Shown piece after piece: positions 1-10,815 of a stretch of 64,000 nt of DNA. Under the pieces are notes generated by a model. That model worked only from the letters and a program-made list of their open reading frames with translations. It did no database searches and had not been told where the DNA came from. This DNA comes from Puccinia triticina. Taxonomy: Eukaryota; Basidiomycota; Pucciniomycetes; Pucciniales; Pucciniaceae. Numbering within the stretch: position 1 is the stretch's first letter; every line of letters starts with the position of its first letter. Location: assembly GCF_026914185.1 (NCBI RefSeq), contig NC_070563.1, positions 5,105,001-5,169,000 of the forward strand. Reading direction: 5' to 3'. A program made the translations under genes and the position numbers.

Positions 1-1
1 G

Positions 2-454
2 GAGTTCGAATACCTCCTTCGGATTCAAGAGTTTTGAGGAATCAACAATATCGCCAAGGGTATCAACAATCGTGTTGCGAATGAGGCTTGTCACAGTCAA
101 GGCTTCATCGACCATGAGATCATTGAAGTTCTCCGGCTTATCCGTGAATGCCTCTTGCCAAACAAGGACATGTCGAATGGTTCTGTCGAGGGCTGCTTCC
201 CAGACCGGGAAGTTGGTGCCTTTGTAGACAAGGATTGGTTTTCGGGGGTTGAGCTGGTTGTGAACTTTGATCGGGTCCTTGACAAAGTTTTCCATGATCA
301 TTTCTTGGCGAGTGCGAGGGCGATGGGGGGCAGCGGGTTGGAACAATTGAGCTTGACTCTGGTTGATCTTCAGAGTCGCTATCTCTTGACGGAGGTCATC
401 AAAGAGTTTTTGGGCCTCGGCTGGTGTCAGATCTTGTTCCATTGCTGCTTCCAT
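2..454 (-). CDS. Ty1/copia gag, N-terminal part (cut by window edge)
   Basis: The minus strand is open from an ATG at 454 to the window edge (about 151 codons, no stop seen). The product begins with a charged helical stretch and carries a gag-like segment, KGTNFPVWEAALDR, followed by an Asp/Leu-rich part. The pattern of a target word, FPVW, and a following charged helix resembles the gag of copia elements in rust fungi. It would form the particle shell around the retrotransposon RNA. It lies about 230 bp inside the LTR at 684-1047 on the same strand, the expected place for gag. The 3' part (nucleic acid binding, protease, integrase) would lie outside the window. Intactness cannot be judged. 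Copia rather than gypsy is inferred from the LTR ends and the half-tRNA primer site. Confidence 0.7.
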   Translation of the reverse strand, partial: MEAAMEQDLTPAEAQKLFDDLRQEIATLKINQSQAQLFQPAAPHRPRTRQEMIMENFVKDPIKVHNQLNPRKPILVYKGTNFPVWEAALDRTIRHVLVWQEAFTDKPENFNDLMVDEALTVTSLIRNTIVDTLGDIVDSSKLLNPKEVFEL

Positions 455-662
455 TAAATGGTTTGATGAAGTGGGTGAGGGTGGTGCGGAGGGAACGGTG
501 AAGTATGTAGAAGTGGATGCTTGGGGTTGGTTTAGGATTTTCGATTTCTTCTTCTCTTTTCTTATTCTTTTGATCTTGATCAATCTTCTTCAATCTATCT
601 TTCTTCTTCTCGATCCAATTCATCAAACAACCGGGTCTGGATTCGGGTTATCAACACAGTGC

Positions 663-683
663 GCAGAGAGCAGGCTTTTAACC
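663..683 (-). promoter_or_regulatory. Reverse-transcription primer binding site (half-tRNA Lys-UUU type)
   Basis: The minus strand directly after the LTR end reads GGTTAAAAGCCTGCTCTC. Its complement, GCAGGCTTTTAACC, is the anticodon arm of a tRNA with loop CTTTTAA, that is anticodon UUU (Lys). Drosophila copia is primed by a tRNA half cleaved in the anticodon loop, and this site has the same geometry with another tRNA. The tRNA identity is inferred from the loop sequence only. Confidence 0.6.
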
Positions 684-1047
684 TATAAGATGCCGTATGG
701 GTTTGGCAAATGGGAAACTGGACGAAACAGTCCCGTCGCGTCAGCTATCGGCACTGGCAATCCCGTCTCCAATCTCGGTGTGATTGCATGAAGATAAAAA
801 GGAAAAAACCGCTACTAACCTGGACGAAACAGTCCCTTCGCGTCAGCTATCGGCACTGGCGATCCCGTCTCCAATCTCGGTGAGGAAAAGAGATTGGAGG
901 CGGGCGCGGGAACATCCAGGCTAAATAGTAACTACCCAACCTAACCGGGTGAATCCCCCGGAGTATCACCCGTTAGGTTTAGACTAAGTACATGAAACTA
1001 TGTTTTTGTAATCTTGTTTTCTTGAATCTTCCGCCTACACTCCAACA
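684..1047 (-). mobile_element. Copia-type 5' LTR, twin-module family
   Basis: Read on the minus strand the LTR starts TGTTGGAGTGTA (at 1047) and ends CTTATA (at 684). It is directly followed by a primer site and then by gag on the same strand. It contains a direct repeat: a module of roughly 65 bp ending in GTCTCCAATCTCGGT occurs twice, starting at 718 and 820 on the plus strand. The same design is found in the solo LTRs at 40656-40974 and 60349-60688. The start and end were set by comparison with 40656-40974, where a target duplication fixes both ends. The partner LTR is outside the window. Confidence 0.8.
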
Positions 1048-1352
1048 ATAAGCAATGCGCGCCCTGACCCGAGTGTTGGTGTGAAGGTCTCCCTCGGAGT
1101 TAGGCAACATCCAAGATTGCATCTGTAGTATCAAAACAAGCAATCAGTTAGGACAGGTTAGGACATGCCCGCTTTTTTTGCCCGGTTGACAGTAGCCTCA
1201 ACTTACATCAATAATCAAGTTGGTCAAGGTGGGAACTGGGTGTGTCAACGGTTGGCCCAAAGGGCTGTGAACCATGCTCAGCAACTGGAAAATGCCACAA
1301 CAAGTGAGCCCCCAACAATTGCTACACACGCGACGCACGGAAACTACTTACC

Positions 1353-1450
1353 CGCATTGCACCGCGCTCGTGTTTCAACCTATCACGCAACTCGGAATTG
1401 ACGCATTGCACCGCGCTCGTGTTTCAACCTATCACGCAACTCGGAATTGA
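1353..1450. repeat. Tandem duplication, 2 x 49 bp
   Basis: Two adjacent copies of a 49-bp unit start at 1353 (CGCATTGCACCGCGCTCG...) and 1402 and look identical. The unit ends CAACTCGGAATTGA, faintly like the end of the LTR twin module (CTCCAATCTCGGT), so this may be a worn relative of that LTR. No gene is visible from 1048 to about 1880. Confidence 0.85.
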
Positions 1451-1885
1451 CGCTCGCTACTGCTGCCGGGTCTCTATCCATATACCCGGCGGGCAGGTAA
1501 TCTTGTTTAAACTTGTTTGATTGCATTCTGACATGATCCTGAATAAGAGGATGTCAGTTCAGCGTCCATTGCGCAATTATCAGCCCGTTTCGCACCTGCA
1601 CCTGCTCCAGTAGACTGCGTCCCGCTGGCGGTCCACCTTGAATTGGGTCACATGAGTACACCTCCAAAAAAGGATCCATAGGGATTTCCTTTGCACGGTT
1701 CTGGACAAAGGCCTACAGAAAGAAAGTCAACTGTTGACAGCACATCAAACTCGAAGAGGCAGGAAGACCCACCCAAAGGTGACGTGAATAGGAAAACAAC
1801 CGCGCCTGTACAGACAATGAGGCCGCCGTCGGAGTTGCCAAAAGGGCCATGTCCCGGGAGTGAATGAGCGACTCAACTGACTGTC

Positions 1886-2458
1886 TCACAGATAGAATTG
1901 AATACAGCAAAATGGCATATTGTCGCGGTCTGGGGATCTAAAGGTACGCAAAAGGTCAGATGGGTTGTTTCTTGAATGCAGATAGGTTACTAGAGAATGA
2001 ACCTGAATCAGTTCCTTGGCAAACTCAGTGTATGGTGCACGCAGGTCATATGTGCGGCCCATGTTATCGGTGAAATTCTCACTGAGGTGCTCCTCATCTA
2101 CTTCAAATGGTACTATTGACGGAGGCCAAGGTCGGCTAACACCCCCGCGCAGGCCCCCATAGTTTGTGGTGGTTCCAACTGGTCGCCTTACAGGGCTGTC
2201 CTGTGCATGGCCTGGCGGCAAATGAGCTATACAATGGAGTTAATGACGAAAACTTGAGCAACTATTCTGGAATTTGGACTCACCAGGCCTTGCAGGCCCA
2301 TCGGCCAATCCTTGAGTCCGATCAGGATTTGCTTGCAAACCTCGCAGAGGCGGCGCATAGGGGGCACCACGACTAGCCCGGTGTCTTCGCGCATTAGAAT
2401 GATTCAATGCTGAGCGAGAAGACAAACGTGATTCCGCACGGCTGGCCTGTTGAGGCAT
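1886..2458 (-). CDS. Unknown two-exon gene (hypothetical)
   Basis: The family is not recognised. An ORF from an ATG at 2458 runs into a good fungal intron on the minus strand (GTGAGT at 2283 to TAG at 2227, 57 nt). Removing it joins the frame cleanly to a second open segment ending at 1886, giving about 170 residues. The first exon is Arg/Ser/Ala-rich and basic. The second has GTTTNYGGLRGG and a more acidic part with FEVDEEHLSENF. A further minus-strand open stretch lies upstream, to about 2520, in another frame, so the true start may be earlier. It sits about 0.8 kb from the Plavaka transposase and points away from it, so it could be a passenger gene of that element or an unrelated rust gene. 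No start or regulation can be proven. Confidence 0.4.
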
Positions 2459-2849
2459 TTGGCGTGAGTTTTCCCTTCATCGTTAGACTGGCTGGATGAG
2501 GACATCTTGCAGGTGGTGTTTGAATGAGGATGATTGAAGTATTTACGTTGAAAGGGAAGAAATGTGCTTGTTGCGCAGCGGTGAAATTGGAAGGGTCTGG
2601 TGGGCAGAACTCCCACACAAGCAGATGCCTTTATACACTGGCTGCGTGATGATCACCACCCCGCTGCAGTCACCAGATTAGTGGCTGGGGTGTGATAGCT
2701 GAGCACATCATCCACGCCGGCAATTGGAACCTCCGATCAGGCTGATGCACTGGGCAGAAGCCCAGCATTTAAGTTCACTGATTTCGAACTACCATCAAAC
2801 TGGATGGGTTCATCCGTTTAGGATGCCTGCGAGCCTCGGTCTTTATGAT

Positions 2850-3006
2850 TTACGCGACGCTGCCCCTCAGGTGCTGCCCCTAATGGGTCTTCCAATGGGT
2901 AATTCCATTCCACGAGTTTATTTCTCTGTTTCCATCCACCCCATGTACCGCGCCTCTACGCGACGCTGCCCCAAATGGGTCTCCCAATGGGTAACTCCAT
3001 TCCACA
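2850..3006 (+). repeat. Short direct repeats upstream of the Plavaka frame
   Basis: Two diverged copies of a block of about 45 bp (GCGACGCTGCCCC, then ATGGGTCTYCCAATGGGTAA, then TCCATTCCAC) lie near 2856-2920 and 2959-3005. The role is unknown. They could be subterminal repeats of the DNA transposon that follows. Confidence 0.6.
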
Positions 3007-3268
3007 AAGAAATTGGTGTGGTATGTTTGCTGGTTTGCAAAATCCACCGCGCCTCCACAGGAGGCCCATTTGACAATCAGTTTGTGGTTGATAGTGAGAA
3101 CGCCACCTTTGGCAGCTTTGGGGAAGATCGGTCTGAGTCTCAGTGATTCACCCCAACCCAAGTCACAATTCCACTACGATTCCGGAAATGGTGCGACATT
3201 CAAGAGCCCGGATTGAACACAAAGTGGATGAGAGTTAGTCTGCAGCATCTGCTAGATGAGCCGGTGAA

Positions 3269-6200
3269 GTGAAAGTTGTTCTGTTTCTTTTGTTTGCGCT
3301 AGGCATATTTTACCAACGCCCTGGCGAGCAGGGTGATAAATGGTTCTGTCACCTATGCGGTGGAGGAGGGCGAGGGTCCAAGAAGGCTAACCTGCGTAAA
3401 CACAAAAAGACCCCTGCTCACCTGGAAGCTTTGAGAAATCGCGACCAACCAAACCTGCAAAGCGGGCCATCAACCCCCCTTCCCCAAACAGACAATATGA
3501 TATGGATACCCGCTCACAATCAATCTCCCAACGGTGCCGAGTCAGTCAGCACCAGTGCCAGTGATCACTTGCATAAGGATTTGGCATTCATAGATGAGGA
3601 CAGTGCTTTTGGAGGTTATGTTTCAGATAAAGACTCCAATTACTCTTTGCCTTCTTCACATTCAGGTGAAAGTGTTGGTTGGGACAGGCTTATCCCTGGC
3701 AACCACCCCAAAATTCCCTGCGAACTGCCCGTGGCCAATAACCTCCAAGGTCAAGATAATGCTGGAAATTCTCAATCAAGTACCCAAAGCTGGGACTGGT
3801 GGCCCTTCAAGTCAAAGGAGGTGGGTCACATATTAAATTCAAGGAAGGCTAATCCTTAGTTTTCATTGCGTGTTGAACTTCTTGTATGTGTTGTTATCAG
3901 TACATGATTGGCTCTATGGTCATTGGCCACACAAGGACCATCATCTCGCGTCTCTTGTACAATCACATCCGAATGATGTTCAACCTGGCCGGAACGGAGC
4001 TCCCATATTGGTCAACAGTCAGAAGAGTCAAGAAAAATATTCAAAAATTAGTTGGCCTGGAGGTTTTAGGCCACCGATCAGTCTTTGGCACACCGGTGCA
4101 CACATTGAGTCTCAGATGTCTACTTTCCCTGGAGCTTTCTAACCCAATTGTTGAACCCCACATACAATATTACCCAGAGTTCACCAACGGTTGCCACATC
4201 TTCAAGTTATCTCAATCAGCGAAGTGGCTGAAGGAGCTGGGCCCGGACACACGTGCCCAAATGGTCCGTCACATGGGCCATGATTATTACCTGCACGAGC
4301 TGGTCCAGCTTCAGTCGGACCTCATAGTTGTCCCCCAATTTTTTTATGAATTTGAAGGCGAACTATATGCCTGCTGTGTCACCCCAACAATCAATATCGA
4401 TGAGGAACGTGGGGGACTGAAGTTCATCATTCCCAAAGACCTTTCATTCACTGCACCGCAGATGAAAAGTATCAAAGTGGCTGATTTCTATGTCGAATAT
4501 CCTCTAATGGAGTCACCTGATGGCACCCTTATTTCCACACTCTGTGACAACAGGATTTATGGTGGGCGCATAGAACTTTCAGTGTTTCAAGCCCCTATCA
4601 GCCTATCGGGGAGCTTTACTCATATTTCTTCCGCATATATTCAGAGATCAAGGAGTGCAATGACACGCGGGTCAGGACAATGCCAAACCCTTGGCGCGCT
4701 AAAGCCGGCAATCGGGTGATACGACACCTTCCGATCTCGCTCTACTCCAACAACACCTCCGGCAATCTATCTAAGAGTGGAACAAACATATCTCGTATTA
4801 TTTTAACCTCGCCCGGCTACCCCCAAAGCTGACCAATCAGCATTTTCACTGTCACTTCCTGTGCACATCCAACAGTGCAGGTACTTTGGAGCTTGCCGAG
4901 GGGATAGTAGATGACATAATGTGAGTCATGATTTTTGTTTGATTGTATGTTCCGACCAGAGGACTATGAATTGAGCCAACCCCTACACTTTCACAGGGAG
5001 CTCATTGAGCATGGATGCCCAGCGTATGATTCTGGGTTAGGCAAAGAGGTCCTCGTTACAACGAGTTTACTTTGTTTCCTTGCGGACACACCGATGCATG
5101 CCGAGATAACAAGCACAGTCATGCCCAACAACGCGCGCAACCCATGTCGTGCGCGTGATTTAGGGGTAAAAAGGGCGGCCCAGAAGAGATCAATGGCCTA
5201 CTTGCAGTTTTTTCTGCAAGTTAGCGCCAATGGGGTATGGGTGTGTCCTACCCACTTGATGTGATGCGTCTGACTGGGAGGTATCTTTGCTGATGGGGGT
5301 CTTTTTTCAGATTAAGAATGGGATACAATCATGGGTATCAATCATAGCCAACTGCTATCAATTGTGGGAGGTATTGAAAGGGCTCAGGACCAAAACTCTG
5401 GTCACCAAGCTTGGAGGCGAGCTGGGCATCAAGGATTCTATAAACAAACAAATATATTTGCATGTGTATGACATCCGAGCCAAGGGAGCTAATGCCACCG
5501 CGGCAAACCGGTCGTTCACGGAGCGGATTGAAAATTTGGATGAGACCAATCAGCCGCGTCTTTTCAACTCATTCTTTCGAGTCCCGGGTGAGTTTTGGGA
5601 GTTGTAAATCATGGTTGTCTGATTGGCCACTGAAGTGACTCCCGATAATCCCTTGCCAGATTTCAATGGGTGCACTGACACCCCGGTGGAGGTATTACAT
5701 GTGTTTCTTCTTGGTGTCGTGAAGTATTTGGTCCTCGATCTTATGGGACATATGAAGCCAACACAGTTAGCAATAATTGAGGGCCGGTATCGTGCGTTCA
5801 ATACTGCTAGTTTGAACATTCCATCCCTCTCGCCGTACTACATGGCAAAACACTCTTCCAACTACGTCGGAAAGGAGTTCAAAGTAGTCCTCCAGAGTGC
5901 ACCGTTTGTCTTGTTTGAGTTCATGGGGGAGGATGATTGACTGGCATGGATAGCTCTAGTTCAACTGGCCCCATTGGTTTTCCAAACCCACATAGAGGAC
6001 ATGGACGCCTACCTCACTCTCCTTCGATTTCATATTCAGAAGTTCCTGTTTTACCTGTTCAAGATTACTGGGCAATGGGTAAACAAGCCCAAGTTTCATA
6101 TGCTTCTACACCTGCCTGACTCAATCAAACGGTTTGGGCCTGCCCCCTTGTTTGCAACTGAGATCTTCGAGAGTTTCAACGCGGTGTTGAGGAAGGCGTC

Positions 6201-7238
6201 AATTCACTCCAACCGCCAGAGTCCTGGCAAGGACATAGCGACCACGTTTGCAAATTCAAAAGCTCTGCGCCACCTGGTTTGTGGTGGGTGGTTTAATGAT
6301 CCTCGGTCATGTAAGGGGTACATAACAGCTGCTCCCAGGGTCAGTCAGCTGTTTGAAAATGATGTCTTAATCCAAAGAACTATGGACTATAATCACGCCT
6401 GCCACATGGACAACAGCAATAATTTCCCCCAACCAGTCAATTCTAAAGTACTGGCGGCGGAGAACGCTTTGGTCCCAAGGGGATTACAGGACCACCTTGC
6501 GGGCTGGCAGCTGATTCAGCTGAGCGCAATCAGATGGAACTCTCATCGGATGCTCAACCAGGGTTCCTTTGTTTTGGTGAGTGAAATATAATTTCTTCAT
6601 CTTTAGTGTGAGTTTCTGGATTTTGATTGGGTAACCCACAACTTCTGCAGGTGCGGTCAGCAGATGCAAAGGCCCAACACAATTTTGGGCGCATAGACCA
6701 CGTGTGGGAGGCGAAGAAGAGGGCGCGATTTACATTTTGGATCTGCTACACCAATTTTGAAAGGGGGGGAATAAATTCTTATTACCAAATGCGCGGCATT
6801 GTGAGGAGCGGGCCACAAAAATTTGTGCGTGTGAGGGTGAGTCTTAGCAATTTATTTGTGGGAGGAAGTGAAACTGATGTGTCCATCTATGTCAAGGAGG
6901 TGGTGTCTACCCTCAATGTGCAGCACGACTGTCACACTGGAGGGTGTGAGGTGTCAGCCACCGGGCGTGTTTGTGTCGAGCGGCAGGAATCCGAAGAAAA
7001 CCACACCACTGTGGTACACAAAGATGCAAATTTTTTTGTGGTCAATTCTGGCGAGTTGCCCAGGAATCAGGAACTCGTGAGCTGGGTGGATCTGCCGAGT
7101 GGGGAGGAAGACATCCAAGATGTCATGCCAGGGTTGGAGGATGGGCTTGCGACCTGGGTCCGGGCCGGAGGAGCGCTTGACGACGAGGACGAAGATTTTG
7201 ATTCCAGTGTGGGTCCCACGGACTCGGAAAGTGGTTGA
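3269..7238 (+). pseudogene. Plavaka-type (CACTA-like) transposase, decayed, several introns
   Basis: The frames form one protein in order. An N-terminal zinc finger of form C-x2-C-x14-H-x5-H (WFCHLCGG...) is followed by WWPFKSKE, then a probable intron 3821-3900 (phase 0 join to YMIGSMVIGHTRT). Next come a long middle part (3901-4650), a conserved stretch ending in YDSGLGKEVLVTTS, and the hallmark block NKPKFHMLLHLPDS...ATEIFESFNAV...SIHSNRQSPGKD near 6085-6245. The tail 6651-7238 contains VQHDCHTGGC and ends in an acidic stretch. Further likely introns are 4921-4959, 5219-5310, near 5588-5635, and 6576-6650. This is the layout of Plavaka transposases of basidiomycetes (family knowledge). Damage: an in-frame TGA at 5938-5940 and frame changes between about 4620 and 4900. 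I did not find matching terminal inverted repeats. Confidence 0.75.
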
Positions 7239-8100
7239 TTACTTGGTTTTTGTACTTTTCAATATGCTTTTCAATAATACATTACAACGTATATAGTACT
7301 ATAGAACTACACTGGTTGCGGGGGGACCCTAATACGCGTTGTGCCGGTCCTCTTGCCCGGTGCAGCACGGGGCTTGGCGTGGTGGATGGTGTGGGGGCGC
7401 TTTCTGGGAAAACCGTTGGGAGGTGGTGAAATTGCCGGCTTGGCAACGGCAAATTATTCTGGACGGGGCTTTGGGGTGTGTTGTGTGGAAGACTGGCATT
7501 GCCCCGTCGCAGGACGCCAATATTATTTCCGGGCTAATTGGGACCAATTATGGTGTTCAAAGTTCAATTTGCATAAATCATAAATTCATAAAAAAATTCT
7601 GCATAAATCATTTTGGCTGCAGTTTTCCGGTTTATGAATTTATGAAACAAGTTTAACTTTGAGATCCCCCCCATCCTGCATAAATCCCATAGATCCCATG
7701 CCCCGTAAGTCGGAACGGAAGAAAATGTCGGAGGGCATGGAGATGATGCTCATTGCATCACTCTGGAAGATGAAGATGGCTCCTCGACTATTCAAGACTA
7801 CGCAAACCAACCCAACTCATCACCTCATCTTCAACCTTCTGATCGCCGTGGTCCTCCAGATGAAGAAACTGATACCGTAGCTGCGGCCCGTCGATGTCAA
7901 CATTCGGCCTGGGGCCGTTTGACGGCAAACTTGGAAATTTATGCGCCCGTGGTGTAGAAAATACACGAAACACACACAGAAAAAATACAAAGCCAATTGC
8001 CACTGTCCTTCCTTAGCCCAGTTTCTTCATCTGATTCTTCACCATTTCTTTCAATGCTTTCCATTTGTGTTCATATAAAATGTGCAGTTGTGTCTGTTGA
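7239..8100. other. No gene seen; AT-rich inverted repeat near 7578-7640
   Basis: No coding unit is supported here. The words CATAAATTCATAAA (about 7578) and TTTATGAATTTATGA (about 7631) form an imperfect inverted repeat around ATAAATCATTTTGGCTGC. It could be one end of a transposon or a transcription end for the Plavaka gene. Confidence 0.4.
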
Positions 8101-8159
8101 AACTGCAATATTCTCTGAGGTGAAGCTCAAAGAACTTGAGTTTGGCAGGTCAAAGCCAG

Positions 8160-8835
8160 TTCTCCAAGCTCAAAGTTGGAAAATTGGCAGCTTTTCCGAG
8201 CCTAGACCTGGCAACTTCTCCGAGCCGGAGAACGCGCAGCTTTTCCGAGTCGGAGACCTGACAACTTCTCTGAGCCAGAGAACTGATCATAGATTGTTCT
8301 GAGCCGGAGACCTGCCAGCTTCTCCAAGTCGGATAACTCTCAAAATCGGAGAGGTGGAAGCTTCTCCGAGCCGCAGAACTAGCAGTTTCTATGAGCTGGA
8401 AAACTTGCAGCTTTTCCGAGCCGGAGACCTGGCAGTTTCTCCGAGCCGGAGAACTGGCAGCTTCTGCAAGCCAAAGATCTGCCAGCTTCAACTGGCAGCT
8501 TTTCTGAGCCTGAGACCTGCTAGCTTCTCCAAGCCAAAGAACTCCAAAACTTGGAGAGCTTCTCTAGCCGCAGAAATGGCAGCTCCAAGGGCAGCTTTTC
8601 CAATGCGGAGCAGCCTGTAGCAGAAACTGGGAGCTGGCAGGTTTTTACGGAGAACTGGCAGCTTTTCCAAACCGGAGATTTGCCAGCGTCAACTGGCAGC
8701 TTTTCTGAGCCTGAGACCTGCCTCCAAGCCAAAGAACTCCAAAACTAGGAGAGCTTCTCTAGCCGCAGAACTGGCAGCTCCAAGGACAGCTTTTCCAAGC
8801 CGGAGCAAGGTCAGCTTTTCCGAGCCGGAGCGAGG
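8160..8835. repeat. Satellite block 1 (25-bp GAGCCGGAGA units)
   Basis: The block is built from imperfect copies of a 25-bp unit, GGCAGCTTTTCCGAGCCGGA plus GACCT. The unit contains a small dyad, TCCG-AGC-CGGA. A larger unit of about 200 bp begins at 8490 and again at 8691 (AACTGGCAGCTTTTCTGAGC). Because 25 is not a multiple of 3, all frames stay open by chance and produce long Leu/Ala/Ser/Gly-rich ORFs on both strands. I do not regard these as genes. Confidence 0.92.
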
Positions 8836-8837
8836 TC

Positions 8838-9333
8838 ATGGCCCTCCGTCTCGACTGTCTCCTGGGCCAACTGGCCACCATCCTTGACTCCAAGCCCAAC
8901 AAAGCCATCCGTCAATTCGTTCCAAGCTGTCAGTATCACACACACACTCTTTTTTGCCCGGAAACGTCTTTCAAATGAAACGGTACAAACAACTTGATTC
9001 TTCTTTTTGTGTGACTCAACAGATGACCTTAATGAGCCCCTCTTGCACCTCCTCAATCCCCTCTCGGCCAACAAGGACGCAGCGGAACTCCTAATCAGCG
9101 AGAAGGCTAGCTTGGTCTTCGAGGCCGAGCCCGAGATTGTCCAGCTGGGACAGGACCTCCAAGAGATTGAGCTGCTTGACACGCGGGGCTTCGTCAGCGC
9201 TGGAAAGCAATTCTTTATCTGCTGTTTACAACCCCGGGTACTCATGAATATTTTTACACAAATGACTTGTGCGTCTTGGTTGACATCTTCATCCTGGAAC
9301 TATCAGATCTTCCTGACAAAAGTAACAATTTAA
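8838..9333 (+). pseudogene. Single-copy gene fragment inside the satellite, possibly dynactin p22/p24-like
   Basis: Between the two satellite blocks lies non-repetitive coding-like sequence. Exon 1 (8838-8928) starts MALRLDCLLGQLATI. A plausible intron GTCAGT...CAACAG (8929-9022) joins in frame to exon 2 with NEPLLHLLNPL, then ISEKASLVFEAEPEIV and [13 protein letters not shown]. The frame runs on to 9333, but the last 40 or so residues look non-conserved. The spacing of Leu-rich helices and the ...LNP... then ...LISEK... order recall the small coiled-coil dynactin subunit DCTN3, but this is from memory and weak. The family protein is about 180 residues, so this would be the central part only. 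The first codon abuts satellite sequence, so the fragment has probably lost its own 5' end and promoter. Confidence 0.4.
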
Positions 9334-9514
9334 GTTCTGTCAGCACTCAAACCAACAATCTACTCTAACTTACCTCAAACCACATTCTTCCGACTGATCC
9401 AGCTTCATAACACTTACCTCAGAGTACTCCATGGCTCCTCACGCACACTTATCTGCGTAGTTATCCTTACAAGTGAGAAGAAATACAACACATGCTCCCA
9501 AGCCAGATAACTGG

Positions 9515-10815
9515 CAGTTTCTCCAAGCTGGAGAACTGGCAGCTTTTCCAAGCCGGAGACCTTGTAGCTTTTCCGAGCCGGACACCTGGCAGCTTTTCCG
9601 AGCTGGAGACCTTGTAGCTTTTCCGAGCCGGAGACCTGGCAGCTTTTCCCAGCCGGAGACCTTGTAGCTTTTCCGAGCCGGAGACCTGGCAGCTTTTCCC
9701 AGCCGGAGACCTGGCAGCTTCTCCGAGCCGGAGAACTTGCAGCTTTTCCGAGCCGGGGGGCTCCAAGCCGGAGAACTGGCTGCTTCTCCGAGCCAGAGAG
9801 CTGGCAGTCTCCAAGCCGGAGAACTGGCTGCTTTTCCGAGCCAGAGAGCTGGCAGTCTCCAAGCCGGGGAACTGGCTGCTTTTCCGAGCCAGAGAGCTGG
9901 CAGTCTCCAAGCCGGAGAACTGGCTGCTTTTCCGAGCCAGAGAGCTGGCAGTCTCCAAGCCAGAGAACTGGCTGCTTTTCCGCGCCGGAGATCTGTCAGC
10001 TTCATCTGGCAGCTTTTCACCTGCTAGCTTCTCCAAGCCAAAGAACTCCAAAAATCGGAGATCAACTGGCAGCTTTTCTGAGCCTGAGACCTGCTAGCTT
10101 CTCCAAGCCAAAGAACTCCAAAACTTGGAGAGCTTCTCTAGCCGGAGAGCTTCTCTAGCCGGAGAACTGGCAGCTCCAAGGGCAGGTTTTAGGGTTTTCC
10201 GGAGAACTGGTTGCTTTTCCGAGCCGGAGATCTGCCAGCTTCAACTTGCAGCTTTTCTGAGCCTGAGACCAAGCCAAAGAACTCCAAAACTTGGAGAGCT
10301 TCTCTAGCCGCAGAACTGGCAGCTCCGAGGGCAGCTTTTCCAATGCGCAGCAGCCTGTAGCAGAAACTGGGAGCTGGCAGGTTTTTCCGGAGAACTGGCT
10401 GCTTTTCCAAACCGGAGATTTGCCAGCGTCAACTGGCAGCTTTTCTGAGCCTGAGACCTGCTAGCTTCTCCAAGCCAAAGAACTCCAAAACTTGGAGAGC
10501 TTCTCTAGCCGCAGAACTGGCAGCTCCGAGGTCAGCTTTTCCAATGCGCAGCAGTGTGTAGCAGAAACTGGGAGCTGGCAGGTTTTTCCGGAGAACTGGC
10601 AGCTTTTCCAAACCGGAGATCTGCCAGCGTCAACTGGCAGCTTTTCTGAGCCTGAGACCTGCCACCAAGCCAAAGAACTCCAAAACTCGGAGAGCTTCTC
10701 TAGCCGCAGAACTGTTGCAGAACTGGCAGCTCCTAGGACAGCTTTTCCGAGCCGGAGCGAGGTCAGCTTTTCCGAGCCGGAGCAAGGTCAGCTTTTCCGA
10801 GCCGGAGAGCTCAAA
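9515..10815. repeat. Satellite block 2 with 48-bp and about 200-bp higher-order units
   Basis: Same 25-bp unit as block 1. From about 9565 to 9740 simple 25-bp units alternate between the CTTGTAGC and CTGGCAGC forms. From about 9770 to 9990 a 48-bp higher-order unit (one 25-bp and one 23-bp variant, CTGGCTGCTTTTCCGAGCCA and CTGGCAGTCTCCAAGCC) repeats about four to five times. From 10064 a unit of about 180-200 bp starts at 10064, 10243, 10431 and 10632. ORFs of up to 194 codons here are repeat artefacts. Confidence 0.92.

Noticed and set aside
9439..10051. Two overlapping minus-strand ORFs of 193-194 codons
   Set aside because: They are translations of the 25/48-bp satellite in two frames, with periodic Leu-Trp-Leu-Gly-Lys-type repeats. 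There are no domain features, and the plus strand is open as well.
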